DNA of 64,000 nt, from positions 310,001 to 374,000 of the forward strand of contig NZ_VLNY01000001.1 of assembly GCF_008297975.1 (NCBI RefSeq). Reading direction: 5' to 3'. Positions 37,531 through 45,311 of the stretch are shown here, piece by piece. Positions within the stretch are counted from its first letter, which is position 1, and each line of letters opens with the position of its first letter. Made by a program: the position numbers and the translations under genes. This DNA comes from Antrihabitans cavernicola. Lineage in GTDB: Bacteria > Actinomycetota > Actinomycetes > Mycobacteriales > Mycobacteriaceae. The notes beneath the pieces were generated by a model. That model saw nothing but the letters and a program-made list of their open reading frames with translations. It had not been told where the DNA came from and did no database searches.

Positions 37531-38379
37531 GTGTACCGACACCGGAAAGCGCTACTGGTCTGCCTCGCAGCTGCGGCAACCGTCCCGATGCTCGCGTCCT
37601 GCGATTCCGAATCCGGAATTCCCGCGGCAGACGTGCACCACGACGCACCCGCCGTCACGGCGTCCCAGTCGGCAACGGCAGAACCGTCGACAACCTCGGA
37701 GTCGACCACTACAACTCAGACTGCCCCCGCCGCGCCCGTCGGCGAGGTGCCGACCAACGCCGCCGCGTCCGCGGCATTGCAGCCGTGGGTGAACGATCTG
37801 GTGACGAACCCGTCGAGCTTGGCAGCCAAGTGCTGGACCATCTCGCCGCTGAACACGTCGAAGATGTACGCCGACCAGCAAGCCATCCTGGCCGCGGTCG
37901 CGAAACCCGGCAAGGACGGCCAGTTCGCGGTGACCTGGACCGGCCCGACGCAGACCGTCAGCGTCAAGCGCAGCGAGATCTCGTCGGGATACGCCTGCCC
38001 GTACGTCTACCCGACCGGTACCCAGTTCGCCTACAACGACGCCGACGCCCGCCACACCGTCCGTCGCTATCTGGCTCGACAGATCGGCAAGCCTGTCAAC
38101 GCCGACGACGTCGAGAGCAAATATCCGCTGGTGTGCGACAACTCGGCGACATGGGATCCGGATGGCACCGGTCAGTCGAAAATCGCGCCGTTGCGAGACG
38201 ACCCGGACAAGCTGACCGGCGTCACCGGCTACACGGACAGTGAGCTGACCTCACAGCCCGGCCGGTTGGACTATGTGACAGTGTCGGTACCGGTACAGAA
38301 CTCGTCGGGGGTGACCGCCAGCAAGACCTTCACGCTGCGCGTGGGGTCGAACGGATACTGCATCGGAGATGTGGTCTAG
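37531..38379 (+). CDS. Putative secreted lipoprotein (paralog A)
   Basis: Product of 282 residues with a lipoprotein signal (LLVCLAAAATVPMLASC, lipobox Cys near residue 24), a Thr/Ser-rich linker and a globular domain. The domain's four cysteines sit in AKCWTISP, YACPYVYP, YPLVCDN and GYCIGDVV, the same four contexts as in the next gene, so they likely form two disulfides. I do not recognise the family. It is probably anchored to the outer face of the membrane. GTG 37531 keeps the signal peptide. Fourteen bases separate it from its paralog, suggesting one transcript. Confidence 0.75.
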   Translation: MYRHRKALLVCLAAAATVPMLASCDSESGIPAADVHHDAPAVTASQSATAEPSTTSESTTTTQTAPAAPVGEVPTNAAASAALQPWVNDLVTNPSSLAAKCWTISPLNTSKMYADQQAILAAVAKPGKDGQFAVTWTGPTQTVSVKRSEISSGYACPYVYPTGTQFAYNDADARHTVRRYLARQIGKPVNADDVESKYPLVCDNSATWDPDGTGQSKIAPLRDDPDKLTGVTGYTDSELTSQPGRLDYVTVSVPVQNSSGVTASKTFTLRVGSNGYCIGDVV

Positions 38380-38393
38380 GGAACGGGAACTCG

Positions 38394-39176
38394 ATGAGGC
38401 TTCGGACGGCGGCGCTCGCGGTTGTCGCGACCGCAACGCTCGCTGCCTGCGGGAACTCCGGGACCGACGTGGCAAACGAGGCCGACACCTCCATACAGAC
38501 TGCTACGACAACCGGCGCACCCGACGTGCAGGTCGGGGCCGTTCCGGGCAATGCGCACGCCGCCACCGCGCTGCGACCGTGGGTGATCGACGTGGTCAAA
38601 CAGGACCTCGGTGCGCTGACGCGTAAATGCTGGACAGTGCCGCCGGATCAGATCGAGCCGATGTACGGCGATCCCAAGCGAATCGTCGAGGCGGTCGCGA
38701 ATCCGGGGATCGTCGGACAGTTCGCGACGTTCTGGCGCAGCAACACCACCGAAGTGTCGGCGCGGTTCACCGAAATCGACTCCAACTACGCCTGCCCGAA
38801 GGTGTCGCCGGTCGGATCGTCGACGCCGTTCACCGACGAGGACGCCCGCTACACGGTGGAGCGCTACCTGGCCCGCACGGTCGGCCGACCAGTCAACGTC
38901 TCCGACGTCGAGGCGTCGTATCCGTTGGTGTGCCCGAATCTGAACGTGTGGAATCCGTCCGGGACAGGGCCGACCGCGCCGCCGTTGGCCGTTCATCCGG
39001 ACCCGCTGCACGGTGCGACCGCGTTCGATCCGAAGGCGTTGAAGGTCGAGACCGTTCGACCCAACTACGTCGCCGTCACCGGGCCGGTCACGGACGCGTC
39101 CGGTGCCACCCGCAACGCCCGATTCACCCTGACACCCGGCACCGGCGCCTACTGCATTGGGGAGATCGCCCGGTAG
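38394..39176 (+). CDS. Putative secreted lipoprotein (paralog B)
   Basis: Product of 260 residues arising by tandem duplication with the preceding gene. Signal peptide LRTAALAVVATATLAAC places the lipidated Cys near residue 19. The conserved domain shares RPWVIDVVK/QPWVNDLV, RKCWTVPP, NYACPKVSP, DARYTVERYLAR, DVEASYPLVC and AYCIGEIA with paralog A, including all four cysteines. Function unknown. The next gene, the MBL-Rieske protein, starts 43 bases downstream with its own strong ribosome site. Confidence 0.75.
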   Translation: MRLRTAALAVVATATLAACGNSGTDVANEADTSIQTATTTGAPDVQVGAVPGNAHAATALRPWVIDVVKQDLGALTRKCWTVPPDQIEPMYGDPKRIVEAVANPGIVGQFATFWRSNTTEVSARFTEIDSNYACPKVSPVGSSTPFTDEDARYTVERYLARTVGRPVNVSDVEASYPLVCPNLNVWNPSGTGPTAPPLAVHPDPLHGATAFDPKALKVETVRPNYVAVTGPVTDASGATRNARFTLTPGTGAYCIGEIAR

Positions 39177-39219
39177 CCGCATACCCTGGGAACCTGGATT
39201 CCTCAGGAGGTACAGCACA

Positions 39220-40746
39220 GTGCAGGTGACCAGCGTCGGACACGCCGGATTCCACATCCAGACCACGGCTGGATCGATTTTGTGCGACCCGTGGGTGAAC
39301 CCCGCGTATTTCGCGTCCTGGTTCCCGTTCCCGGACAACACCGAGCTCGACTGGGACACCCTCGGAAACTGCGACTACCTCTACGTTTCGCATCTCCACA
39401 AGGATCACTTCGATCCGGAGAACCTGGCGAAGCACGTCAACAAGGACACCACCGTCCTGCTGCCGGACTACCCGGTGCCGGACCTCAAGCGTGAGCTGGA
39501 AGCGCTCGGCTTCACCAAGTTCTTCGAGACCGAGGATTCGGTCAAGCACCGTGTCGGTGAGCTCGACATCATGATCATCGCGCTCCGGGCGCCCGCCGAC
39601 GGTCCGATCGGCGACTCCGGGCTTGTCGTGTCCGACGGCGAGACCACCTGTTTCAACATGAACGACGCCCGCCCTGTCGACATGGACGTGTTGCACGACC
39701 AGTTCGGGAAGATCGACATCCACCTGCTGCAGTACTCGGGTGCGATCTGGTACCCGATGGTCTACGACATTCCGAACCGCACCAAGTCGAACTTCGGCAA
39801 GCAGAAGCGGCAGCGCGGCATGGATCGTTGCCGCAGTTACATCGATCAGGTCGACGCCACCTGGGTGGTGCCGTCGGCCGGTCCGCCGGTGTTCCTCGAC
39901 GACGAGCTGCGCTACCTCAACGACGATCGGGGCGACGAAGGCAACATCTTCCCGGACCAGATCGTGTTCCTGGAGCAGATGCGCATCCACGGTAAAGACA
40001 ACGGGCTGTTGATGATCCCGGGTTCGACGGCGGATCTGAAGGGCGCAGAGCTGACCCTGACGCACCCGAGCGATCCGGCGGAGATCTTCGACGACAAGGC
40101 CGGCTACATCGAGAAGATGGCACAGCGAATGGCGCCGGTGCTCGAGGCGGAGAAGGCGTCGTGGGCGCCTGCCGACGGGGAGCCCCTGCTGGAGCCGCTG
40201 AAGGACCTGTTCGAGCCGCTGATGGCGCAGAGCGATCTGATCTGCGACGGCATCGGCTACCCCGTCGGGCTGGTCATGGGTGACGAGACCGTCGTCGTCG
40301 ACTTCCCCGCTCGCACCGTCCGCGCGCCGGCCGAGGGCGACGGTAAGTACCGCTACGGCTTCCGCATTCCGCCCGAGCTGGTGCGAACTGTGTTGCGGGA
40401 CAACGAACCCGACTGGGTGAACTCGATCTTCCTCTCCACCCGCTTCCAGGCGTGGCGGATCGGCGGCTACAACGAATTCCTGTACACCTTCTTCAAGGTC
40501 CTCAGCGACGAGCGGATCGCCTACGCCGACGGCTGGTTCGCGGAGACGCACGACGACACGGCGTCGATCGAGTTGGGCGGCTACGAGATCCAGCGTCGCT
40601 GTCCGCATCTGAAGGCGGATCTGTCGAAGTTCGGCGTGGTCGAGGGCACCGGGCTCACCTGCAACCTGCACGGCTGGCAGTGGGATCTGGAAACCGGGCG
40701 TTGCAAGACGTCGAAGGGTCACGAACTGCGGTCGAAGAAGCTGTAA
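39220..40746 (+). CDS. Metallo-beta-lactamase-fold protein fused to a Rieske [2Fe-2S] domain
   Basis: Product of 508 residues; by position and domains the counterpart of Rv3818. The N-terminal MBL domain (residues 1-~260) begins VTSVGHAGFHIQT and has the metal motif SHLHKDHFD near residue 60. The C-terminal Rieske domain has its cluster ligands in RRCPHLKADL (~459) and GLTCNLHGWQWDLETG (~481). This pairing recalls CMP-Neu5Ac hydroxylase-like and N-acyl-PE hydrolase-like enzymes, suggesting an oxidative or hydrolytic role, but none is proven. GTG 39220 lies nine bases after AGGAGG. Confidence 0.85.
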   Translation: MQVTSVGHAGFHIQTTAGSILCDPWVNPAYFASWFPFPDNTELDWDTLGNCDYLYVSHLHKDHFDPENLAKHVNKDTTVLLPDYPVPDLKRELEALGFTKFFETEDSVKHRVGELDIMIIALRAPADGPIGDSGLVVSDGETTCFNMNDARPVDMDVLHDQFGKIDIHLLQYSGAIWYPMVYDIPNRTKSNFGKQKRQRGMDRCRSYIDQVDATWVVPSAGPPVFLDDELRYLNDDRGDEGNIFPDQIVFLEQMRIHGKDNGLLMIPGSTADLKGAELTLTHPSDPAEIFDDKAGYIEKMAQRMAPVLEAEKASWAPADGEPLLEPLKDLFEPLMAQSDLICDGIGYPVGLVMGDETVVVDFPARTVRAPAEGDGKYRYGFRIPPELVRTVLRDNEPDWVNSIFLSTRFQAWRIGGYNEFLYTFFKVLSDERIAYADGWFAETHDDTASIELGGYEIQRRCPHLKADLSKFGVVEGTGLTCNLHGWQWDLETGRCKTSKGHELRSKKL

Positions 40747-41166
40747 CTACACCTGCCCAACCTTGTCCAGTAAGCGGGCCAGCTCCACGCGCTCGGCTTC
40801 GGTGAGCGCTGCGAACATCTCCTCGCCCGCCGAGGCCCGCGCCTTCGCCATGCCTTGCTGAACGGCACTGCCCTGCTCGGTCAACGCGACCAGCACCGAT
40901 CGCCGGTTGTCCGGATCGGTGGCCCGCTCGACCAGTCCTGCGTCCTGCAGCGCCGCGACCAGGCTGGTCGCCGACCTCGGCACGATTCCCATCCTGTCGG
41001 CCAGTTCGCCCATTCGCGCGTGCTCTGTGCTGCGCGCGACCAGGCGCAGCATCCGTTCCTGCGCAGGTGTCAGGCCCAGGGGCGCCAACGACTTCATCGA
41101 CGCCCGACGCAGCCGGTGCGTCGTCCGCATCAACTTTTCCGCGAGTTCGCCGGTCGAGACCGCCAT
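40747..41166 (-). CDS. MarR-family transcriptional regulator
   Basis: Repressor of 139 residues with the winged helix RMGELADRMGIVPRSATSLV...LVERATDPDNRRSVLVALTEQG (residues ~50-100). It lies directly beside an ABC exporter transcribed the other way, a frequent pairing in drug-efflux control. The 95-base gap holds a strong inverted repeat. Its stop touches the Rieske gene stop without overlap. Confidence 0.86.
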   Translation of the reverse strand: MAVSTGELAEKLMRTTHRLRRASMKSLAPLGLTPAQERMLRLVARSTEHARMGELADRMGIVPRSATSLVAALQDAGLVERATDPDNRRSVLVALTEQGSAVQQGMAKARASAGEEMFAALTEAERVELARLLDKVGQV

Positions 41167-41198
41167 CGCACAACCTTCCTCGGGAATGAACTCAGCCT

Positions 41199-41219
41199 AT
41201 TGTGAGTTAAACTCACTAT
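41199..41219. promoter_or_regulatory. MarR operator between regulator and ABC exporter
   Basis: GTGAGTT-A-AACTCAC (41202-41216) is a perfect inverted repeat; extending to 41199-41219 adds two more matching pairs with one mismatch. Part of the motif recurs as ACTCAC at 41227-41232. The position, midway between the divergent starts at 41166 and 41262, fits a repressor site for both genes. Confidence 0.7.
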
Positions 41220-41261
41220 GAGCTACACTCACCATCGTACAAGCCCTCCAAGTCCTAGGAC

Positions 41262-43064
41262 GTGACCGACACGAACAGAGGTATCAACGTGAAGCCAACC
41301 AAACCGAACAAACAACCTGGCGAAATCCGCCGCATCCTGCGACTCTTTGCCCACGACCGAGCCCGATTGGCCGTCGTCGGAGCACTCATCGTCGCTTCCT
41401 CCCTCATCTCCCTCGCATCACCCTTCCTTCTTCGCGACCTACTTGATGTATCCCTGCCCACGCGCAACACCAGCCTCTCCGCGCTGCTGGCCCTCGGCAT
41501 GGTGGTAGTCGCCGTCGCGACATCTGTGCTCAACGTGCTGCAATCGCGACAGTCGACGCTGGTCGGCCAAGGCGTCATGCACCGCCTGCGCACCGCGGTC
41601 TACGAACACCTGCAGAAACTCTCCCTCGCCTTCTACACGCGAACCCGCACCGGTGAGGTGCAGTCGCGTATCGCCAGCGACATCGGCTCGATGCAGGCGA
41701 CGGTCACCAACACGGCGACGACGGTGGTCTCGTCCGGCACCACCGTGATCGGCACCTTCGTCGCCATGCTCGCCCTGAACTGGCAACTCACCCTGGTCTC
41801 GCTGATCCTGGTGCCGCTGTTCGTGCTGATCTCCAAGCAGGTCGGCGGACGACGCCGTAAGTTCGTTGCCTTGCGTCAGGAGCGGATGGCAGACATGTCC
41901 GCGATGGTGGCGGACTCGCTGTCGGTCTCCGGAATCCTGCTCACCCGCACGATGGGCCGCGGCGATCAGCTCACCGACCGGTTCACCACGGCGTCGGCCG
42001 AACTGGCCGATCTCGAGGTCCAGTCGTCGATGACGGGTCGTTGGCGCCAATCCACCATCGGTATCATCATCGCCGTGCTGCCCGCCGCCATCTACCTGGC
42101 CGCGGCGTTCACCTTCTCCGGCACCACCGGCCCGGTATCGATCGGTACCTTGGTCGCGTTCACCACGCTGCAGGGCCAGTTGTTCCGCCCGATGATGTCG
42201 TTGCTGAGCACCGGCGTCGAAATGCAGTCGTCGATGGCGATGTTCCGTCGCGTCTTCGAGTACCTCGACCTTCCGATCGACATCCCCGACGCCGCAGATC
42301 CGCAGCCGCGGGGCGAAACTCGCGGCGAGTTGCGCTTCGACGGTGTCACCTTCCGCTACCCCGAAGCCGACCGCGACACCCTCGCCGATATCGATCTCAC
42401 CGTTCCGGCAGGCCGCCACGTTGCGGTGGTCGGTGCGACCGGATCGGGCAAGACCACGCTGGGCTACCTCGGTGCTCGGCTCTACGAGCCTGATCGGGGT
42501 TCGATCACGCTCGACGGTGTTCCGCTGGAACGGCTTTCGCTGGCCGACCTGGCGAGTGTGGTCGGGATCGTGTCGCAGGAGACCTTTCTGCTGCATGCGT
42601 CGATTGCGGACAACCTGCGCTTCGCCAAACCCGACGCAACCGACGACGAGCTTGTCGCGGCAGCACGAGCCGCGCAGATCCATCAGCTGATCGACGAGTT
42701 GCCCGACGGCTACGACACGGTCGTGGGTGAGCGGGGCTACCGGTTCTCCGGTGGCGAGAAGCAGCGCCTGGCCATCGCCAGGATGGTGCTGCGCAACCCG
42801 CAGGTGCTGATCCTCGACGAGGCGACCAGTGCGCTGGACAACTCCACCGAAGCCGCCGTCACCGCCGCGCTGGCGAACCTCTCCGCGGGCCGGACGACGC
42901 TCACCATCGCGCACCGGCTGTCCACCGTTCGCGACGCCGACGAGATCGTGGTGATGGCGCACGGCCGGATCGTCGAACGCGGTTCGCACGACGAGTTGGC
43001 TGCGGCAGACGGCGCGTATGCGGCTCTGCTGGCAAAGGAATCGGCTGTACCGGTCGCGGCGTGA
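41262..43064 (+). CDS. ABC exporter, fused transmembrane and ATPase domains
   Basis: Half-transporter of 600 residues: six transmembrane helices (residues ~25-320, e.g. AVVGALIVASSLISLASPFLL) and an ATPase with Walker A GATGSGKTT, signature FSGGEKQRLAIAR, Walker B VLILDEATSALD and H-loop IAHRLSTV. It acts as a dimer exporting lipids or drugs. Paired with a divergent MarR gene and the operator between them, it is probably an inducible efflux pump. GTG 41262 is close behind AGGAC; a later start is possible. Confidence 0.87.
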   Translation: MTDTNRGINVKPTKPNKQPGEIRRILRLFAHDRARLAVVGALIVASSLISLASPFLLRDLLDVSLPTRNTSLSALLALGMVVVAVATSVLNVLQSRQSTLVGQGVMHRLRTAVYEHLQKLSLAFYTRTRTGEVQSRIASDIGSMQATVTNTATTVVSSGTTVIGTFVAMLALNWQLTLVSLILVPLFVLISKQVGGRRRKFVALRQERMADMSAMVADSLSVSGILLTRTMGRGDQLTDRFTTASAELADLEVQSSMTGRWRQSTIGIIIAVLPAAIYLAAAFTFSGTTGPVSIGTLVAFTTLQGQLFRPMMSLLSTGVEMQSSMAMFRRVFEYLDLPIDIPDAADPQPRGETRGELRFDGVTFRYPEADRDTLADIDLTVPAGRHVAVVGATGSGKTTLGYLGARLYEPDRGSITLDGVPLERLSLADLASVVGIVSQETFLLHASIADNLRFAKPDATDDELVAAARAAQIHQLIDELPDGYDTVVGERGYRFSGGEKQRLAIARMVLRNPQVLILDEATSALDNSTEAAVTAALANLSAGRTTLTIAHRLSTVRDADEIVVMAHGRIVERGSHDELAAADGAYAALLAKESAVPVAA

Positions 43065-43082
43065 ACTGGTAGACACGCAGTT

Positions 43083-43817
43083 ATGCAGGCACTCCCCCGC
43101 GCGATCCTTTTCGACCTGGACGACACGATCATCTCCGCGTACGGCCGCCCCGAACGAGCATGGCGGACGGTCGTCGCGGAGTTTTCGTCGCAGTTGGCTC
43201 CCTTGTCGGAAGACGTTGTGGTCGATGCGATTCGAAAGGCGGGCATCGAGTTCTGGTCCGATCCGGAGCGGCACCGCATCTGGCGGCAACGGCCGAAGGA
43301 CGCCAGGTACAAGGTGGTGACGCTGGGATTCGCGGCCCTGGAGCAAGCGGGACATCACGTGCCGTCGATCGACGTGCAGCGTGCGATCGGCGAACGCTTC
43401 GCCGCGCTCCGTGAGGAGCAGATGCACCTGTTCCCCGACGCCCACAACGTTCTCGACGAACTACGGTCGCAGGGTGTGAAGTTGGCGTTGATCACCAACG
43501 GTGACGGCCCGAGCCAGCGCGCGAAGGTGGTGCGCTTCGAGTTGGCCGATCGGTTCGATCACATTCAGATCGAAGGCGAGCACGGCATCGGGAAGCCCGA
43601 GCCGCAGGCCTACGTCGATGCGATGCGGTCGCTGGGAGTCGAGGCCGAGGACACCTGGATGGTCGGCGACAACCTGGACTGGGAAGTCGTTGCGCCGCAA
43701 CAATTAGGCATCTATGCGATCTGGTACGACCCCTATCGCAAGGGCGTCCCTGATGGCCATACGGCGAAGCCGGATCGGATCATTCACGAGCTGAGTGCGC
43801 TCCGCGCCTGTGAGTGA
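43083..43817 (+). CDS. HAD-superfamily hydrolase (haloacid dehalogenase-like phosphatase)
   Basis: Product of 244 residues: nucleophile AILFDLDDTII near residue 10, motif II ALITNGDG, motif III lysine in GIGKPEPQAYVDAM and motif IV MVGDNLDWEV. The helical cap between I and II marks a subclass-I HAD enzyme, likely acting on a small phosphorylated metabolite. Eighteen bases downstream of the ABC exporter, so probably co-transcribed. Its stop lies inside the hairpin at 43814-43845. Confidence 0.84.
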   Translation: MQALPRAILFDLDDTIISAYGRPERAWRTVVAEFSSQLAPLSEDVVVDAIRKAGIEFWSDPERHRIWRQRPKDARYKVVTLGFAALEQAGHHVPSIDVQRAIGERFAALREEQMHLFPDAHNVLDELRSQGVKLALITNGDGPSQRAKVVRFELADRFDHIQIEGEHGIGKPEPQAYVDAMRSLGVEAEDTWMVGDNLDWEVVAPQQLGIYAIWYDPYRKGVPDGHTAKPDRIIHELSALRACE

Positions 43818-43845
43818 AATTCAGTGCCCCAGCACTAAACTTCAC
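43814..43845. terminator. Hairpin covering both stop codons of convergent genes
   Basis: Fourteen-base arms (GTGAAATTCAGTGC and GCACTAAACTTCAC) pair with two mismatches around a four-base loop CCCA. The HAD stop (43815-43817) lies in one arm and the DMT transporter stop (43835-43837) in the other. There is no T-tract. A bidirectional terminator without U-run, as often seen in Actinobacteria, is the likely role. Confidence 0.5.
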
Positions 43846-44770
43846 GCACGGGCTGCGAAGCAGCAATGCCGACCGCGACCAGCAGCAGCGCGCAGCCGAT
43901 CAGGACCGTGACGGTCAGCTCGCCGCCCGATGGCGCCAACGCATCCAGTGCAACGGCGGTGACCAGCTGCCCTGCGACAGAAGCCATCCCGAGTAACAAG
44001 ACGCCGATCCACCGCACCACCACGGCAGCGCCCGCGATGAAGCCGATGCCGAGCAGACCGCCGAGGTAGAGCCGCGGGTCCGTCGGCCAGCCGGTCGGCC
44101 AACCTTTGAACAGCACGGCAACCGCACCCACGATCACCAGCACCACGGTGCCGACCGCAAAGTTGATCCACGACGCGGCAAACGGCCCGCCGACCGCACC
44201 GACCCGCCCGTTCACGGCCTGCTGCCACGCCAACCCGATGCCGGCGAGCGCAGGGAGAATCGCCAGGCCCACGGCACCGAGCCCACCGTTCAACCGGCCC
44301 GACATCGCGACGATCACCGCAACGATCCCCAGGCCCGCGCCGATCAACCTGGTCGTCGTGACCGGGCTTACGCCCGCCGGGCCGATACCAGCCCGATCGA
44401 CCAGCAGACTGCTCGCAATCTGCCCGCCGACCACCGCGACCGTGAACAGTGCGACACCGATGGTGCCGACCGTGATGCCCTGGCATGCAACGAGAAACGC
44501 GCCGCACACACCGCCGACGCAGTGCCACGGACGCAGCTTCCCGATGTGAACGGCACCGCGAACGTCACGCAGGCCTGCCCGAATCGTCTTGCTGCACAGC
44601 ACCGCGATGGTGAGGACCACAAGACCGCCGCCGAAACTCACGACAGCCGCGACCACGCCGTCGTCGAGGTCAGCACCGAGCTCGCCGTTGATGTGGGACT
44701 GCAATGCGACAAGTGAGCCGATCAGGAAGGCCGCCAGCAGGCCGAGTCGTCGTTGCAGCGCATTGGTCAC
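43835..44770 (-). CDS. DMT-family transporter (DUF606 type)
   Basis: Membrane protein of 311 residues with about ten helices arranged as two similar halves (LLAAFLIGSLVALQSHINGELG and AILPALAGIGLAWQQAVNGRVG), the signature of the DUF606 branch of the drug/metabolite transporter superfamily. The starting GTG (44770) overlaps the stop of the truncated kinase gene (GTGA). If it once depended on the kinase promoter, the deletion upstream has removed that promoter. Confidence 0.82.
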   Translation of the reverse strand: MTNALQRRLGLLAAFLIGSLVALQSHINGELGADLDDGVVAAVVSFGGGLVVLTIAVLCSKTIRAGLRDVRGAVHIGKLRPWHCVGGVCGAFLVACQGITVGTIGVALFTVAVVGGQIASSLLVDRAGIGPAGVSPVTTTRLIGAGLGIVAVIVAMSGRLNGGLGAVGLAILPALAGIGLAWQQAVNGRVGAVGGPFAASWINFAVGTVVLVIVGAVAVLFKGWPTGWPTDPRLYLGGLLGIGFIAGAAVVVRWIGVLLLGMASVAGQLVTAVALDALAPSGGELTVTVLIGCALLLVAVGIAASQPVREV

Positions 44771-45150
44771 TCCAACGACTGTGCCATGTCCACAAGGACG
44801 CGCGTCAAACGCAGGCGTTCCGGCATCAGGTCGAGGGTCGAATCGTCCGGGTTGTCAAGAAGTTCGATCGGCAACGCGCACACTGCGGACCGGACGGTCA
44901 TGCCACCGATGTAGCCGAACCGCACGGCAGTGGGGTCGACGTCGTAACCCTCGTCGTTCACGCCGTCGAGATACGCGGGCAGAATCACGGCATCGATGTC
45001 AGCGATCCGATCTGGGTCCAGCTCGCCTGCGTGCGCGAGCCCGATCAGCAACTGCCCCAGATCGAAACCGACGGGTAGCAGGGTGCCGAATCCCCAGTCG
45101 ATCACGATCCGCTCGGATCGGTCGGCAGCGGGTATCAAGGGTGCGGATGG
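44767..45150 (-). pseudogene. Phosphotransferase (APH-like) C-terminal remnant
   Basis: About 125 codons of the C-terminal lobe of an aminoglycoside-phosphotransferase-like kinase: RIVIDWGFGTLLPVGFDLGQLLIGLAHAGEL holds the metal-binding Asp of the DFG-like segment. The catalytic loop (HxDxxxxN), glycine-rich region and N-lobe are missing; the frame hits a TAG about 15 codons above the homologous part. An ATG-like start inside (45138) exists but the product could not be a kinase. The truncation point coincides with the MarR-like remnant on the other strand. Confidence 0.65.
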
Positions 45151-45311
45151 TTCGGCGCACCCCTAAGGGGGACAATGTTTCCCAGCTCACCAATGCCGCG
45201 GTGGCAGCTGTCGAAGCCGCCTGGCGCAAAGAAGTGGGCGCCGAGCGGTACGACACGATGAAGGCGGTGCTGCGCGAAATCGGCTCGGGCAGCTTCGAAC
45301 TGCCCGCCTGA
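45144..45311 (+). pseudogene. C-terminal remnant of a MarR-like regulator
   Basis: The plus strand encodes VRRTPKGDNVSQLTNAAVAA, then VEAAWRKEVGAERYDTMKAVLREIGSG to the TGA at 45309-45311. The wing-like opening, LT boundary and long W...L...L helix look like the last third of a MarR regulator. The recognition helix is absent. It abuts the kinase remnant head to head, so both probably lost their 5' ends in the same deletion. A GTG at 45144 could start a 55-residue peptide, but a function is unlikely. Confidence 0.45.

Noticed and set aside
41439-43445. A 668-codon minus-strand frame opposite the ABC exporter
   Set aside because: The exporter on the plus strand has all ATPase motifs; the opposite frame reads as Arg/His/Asp-rich filler.
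45144-45311. A functional 55-residue peptide starting at GTG 45144
   Set aside because: No ribosome site, and the sequence looks like the tail of a larger regulator cut at the same point as the kinase remnant.
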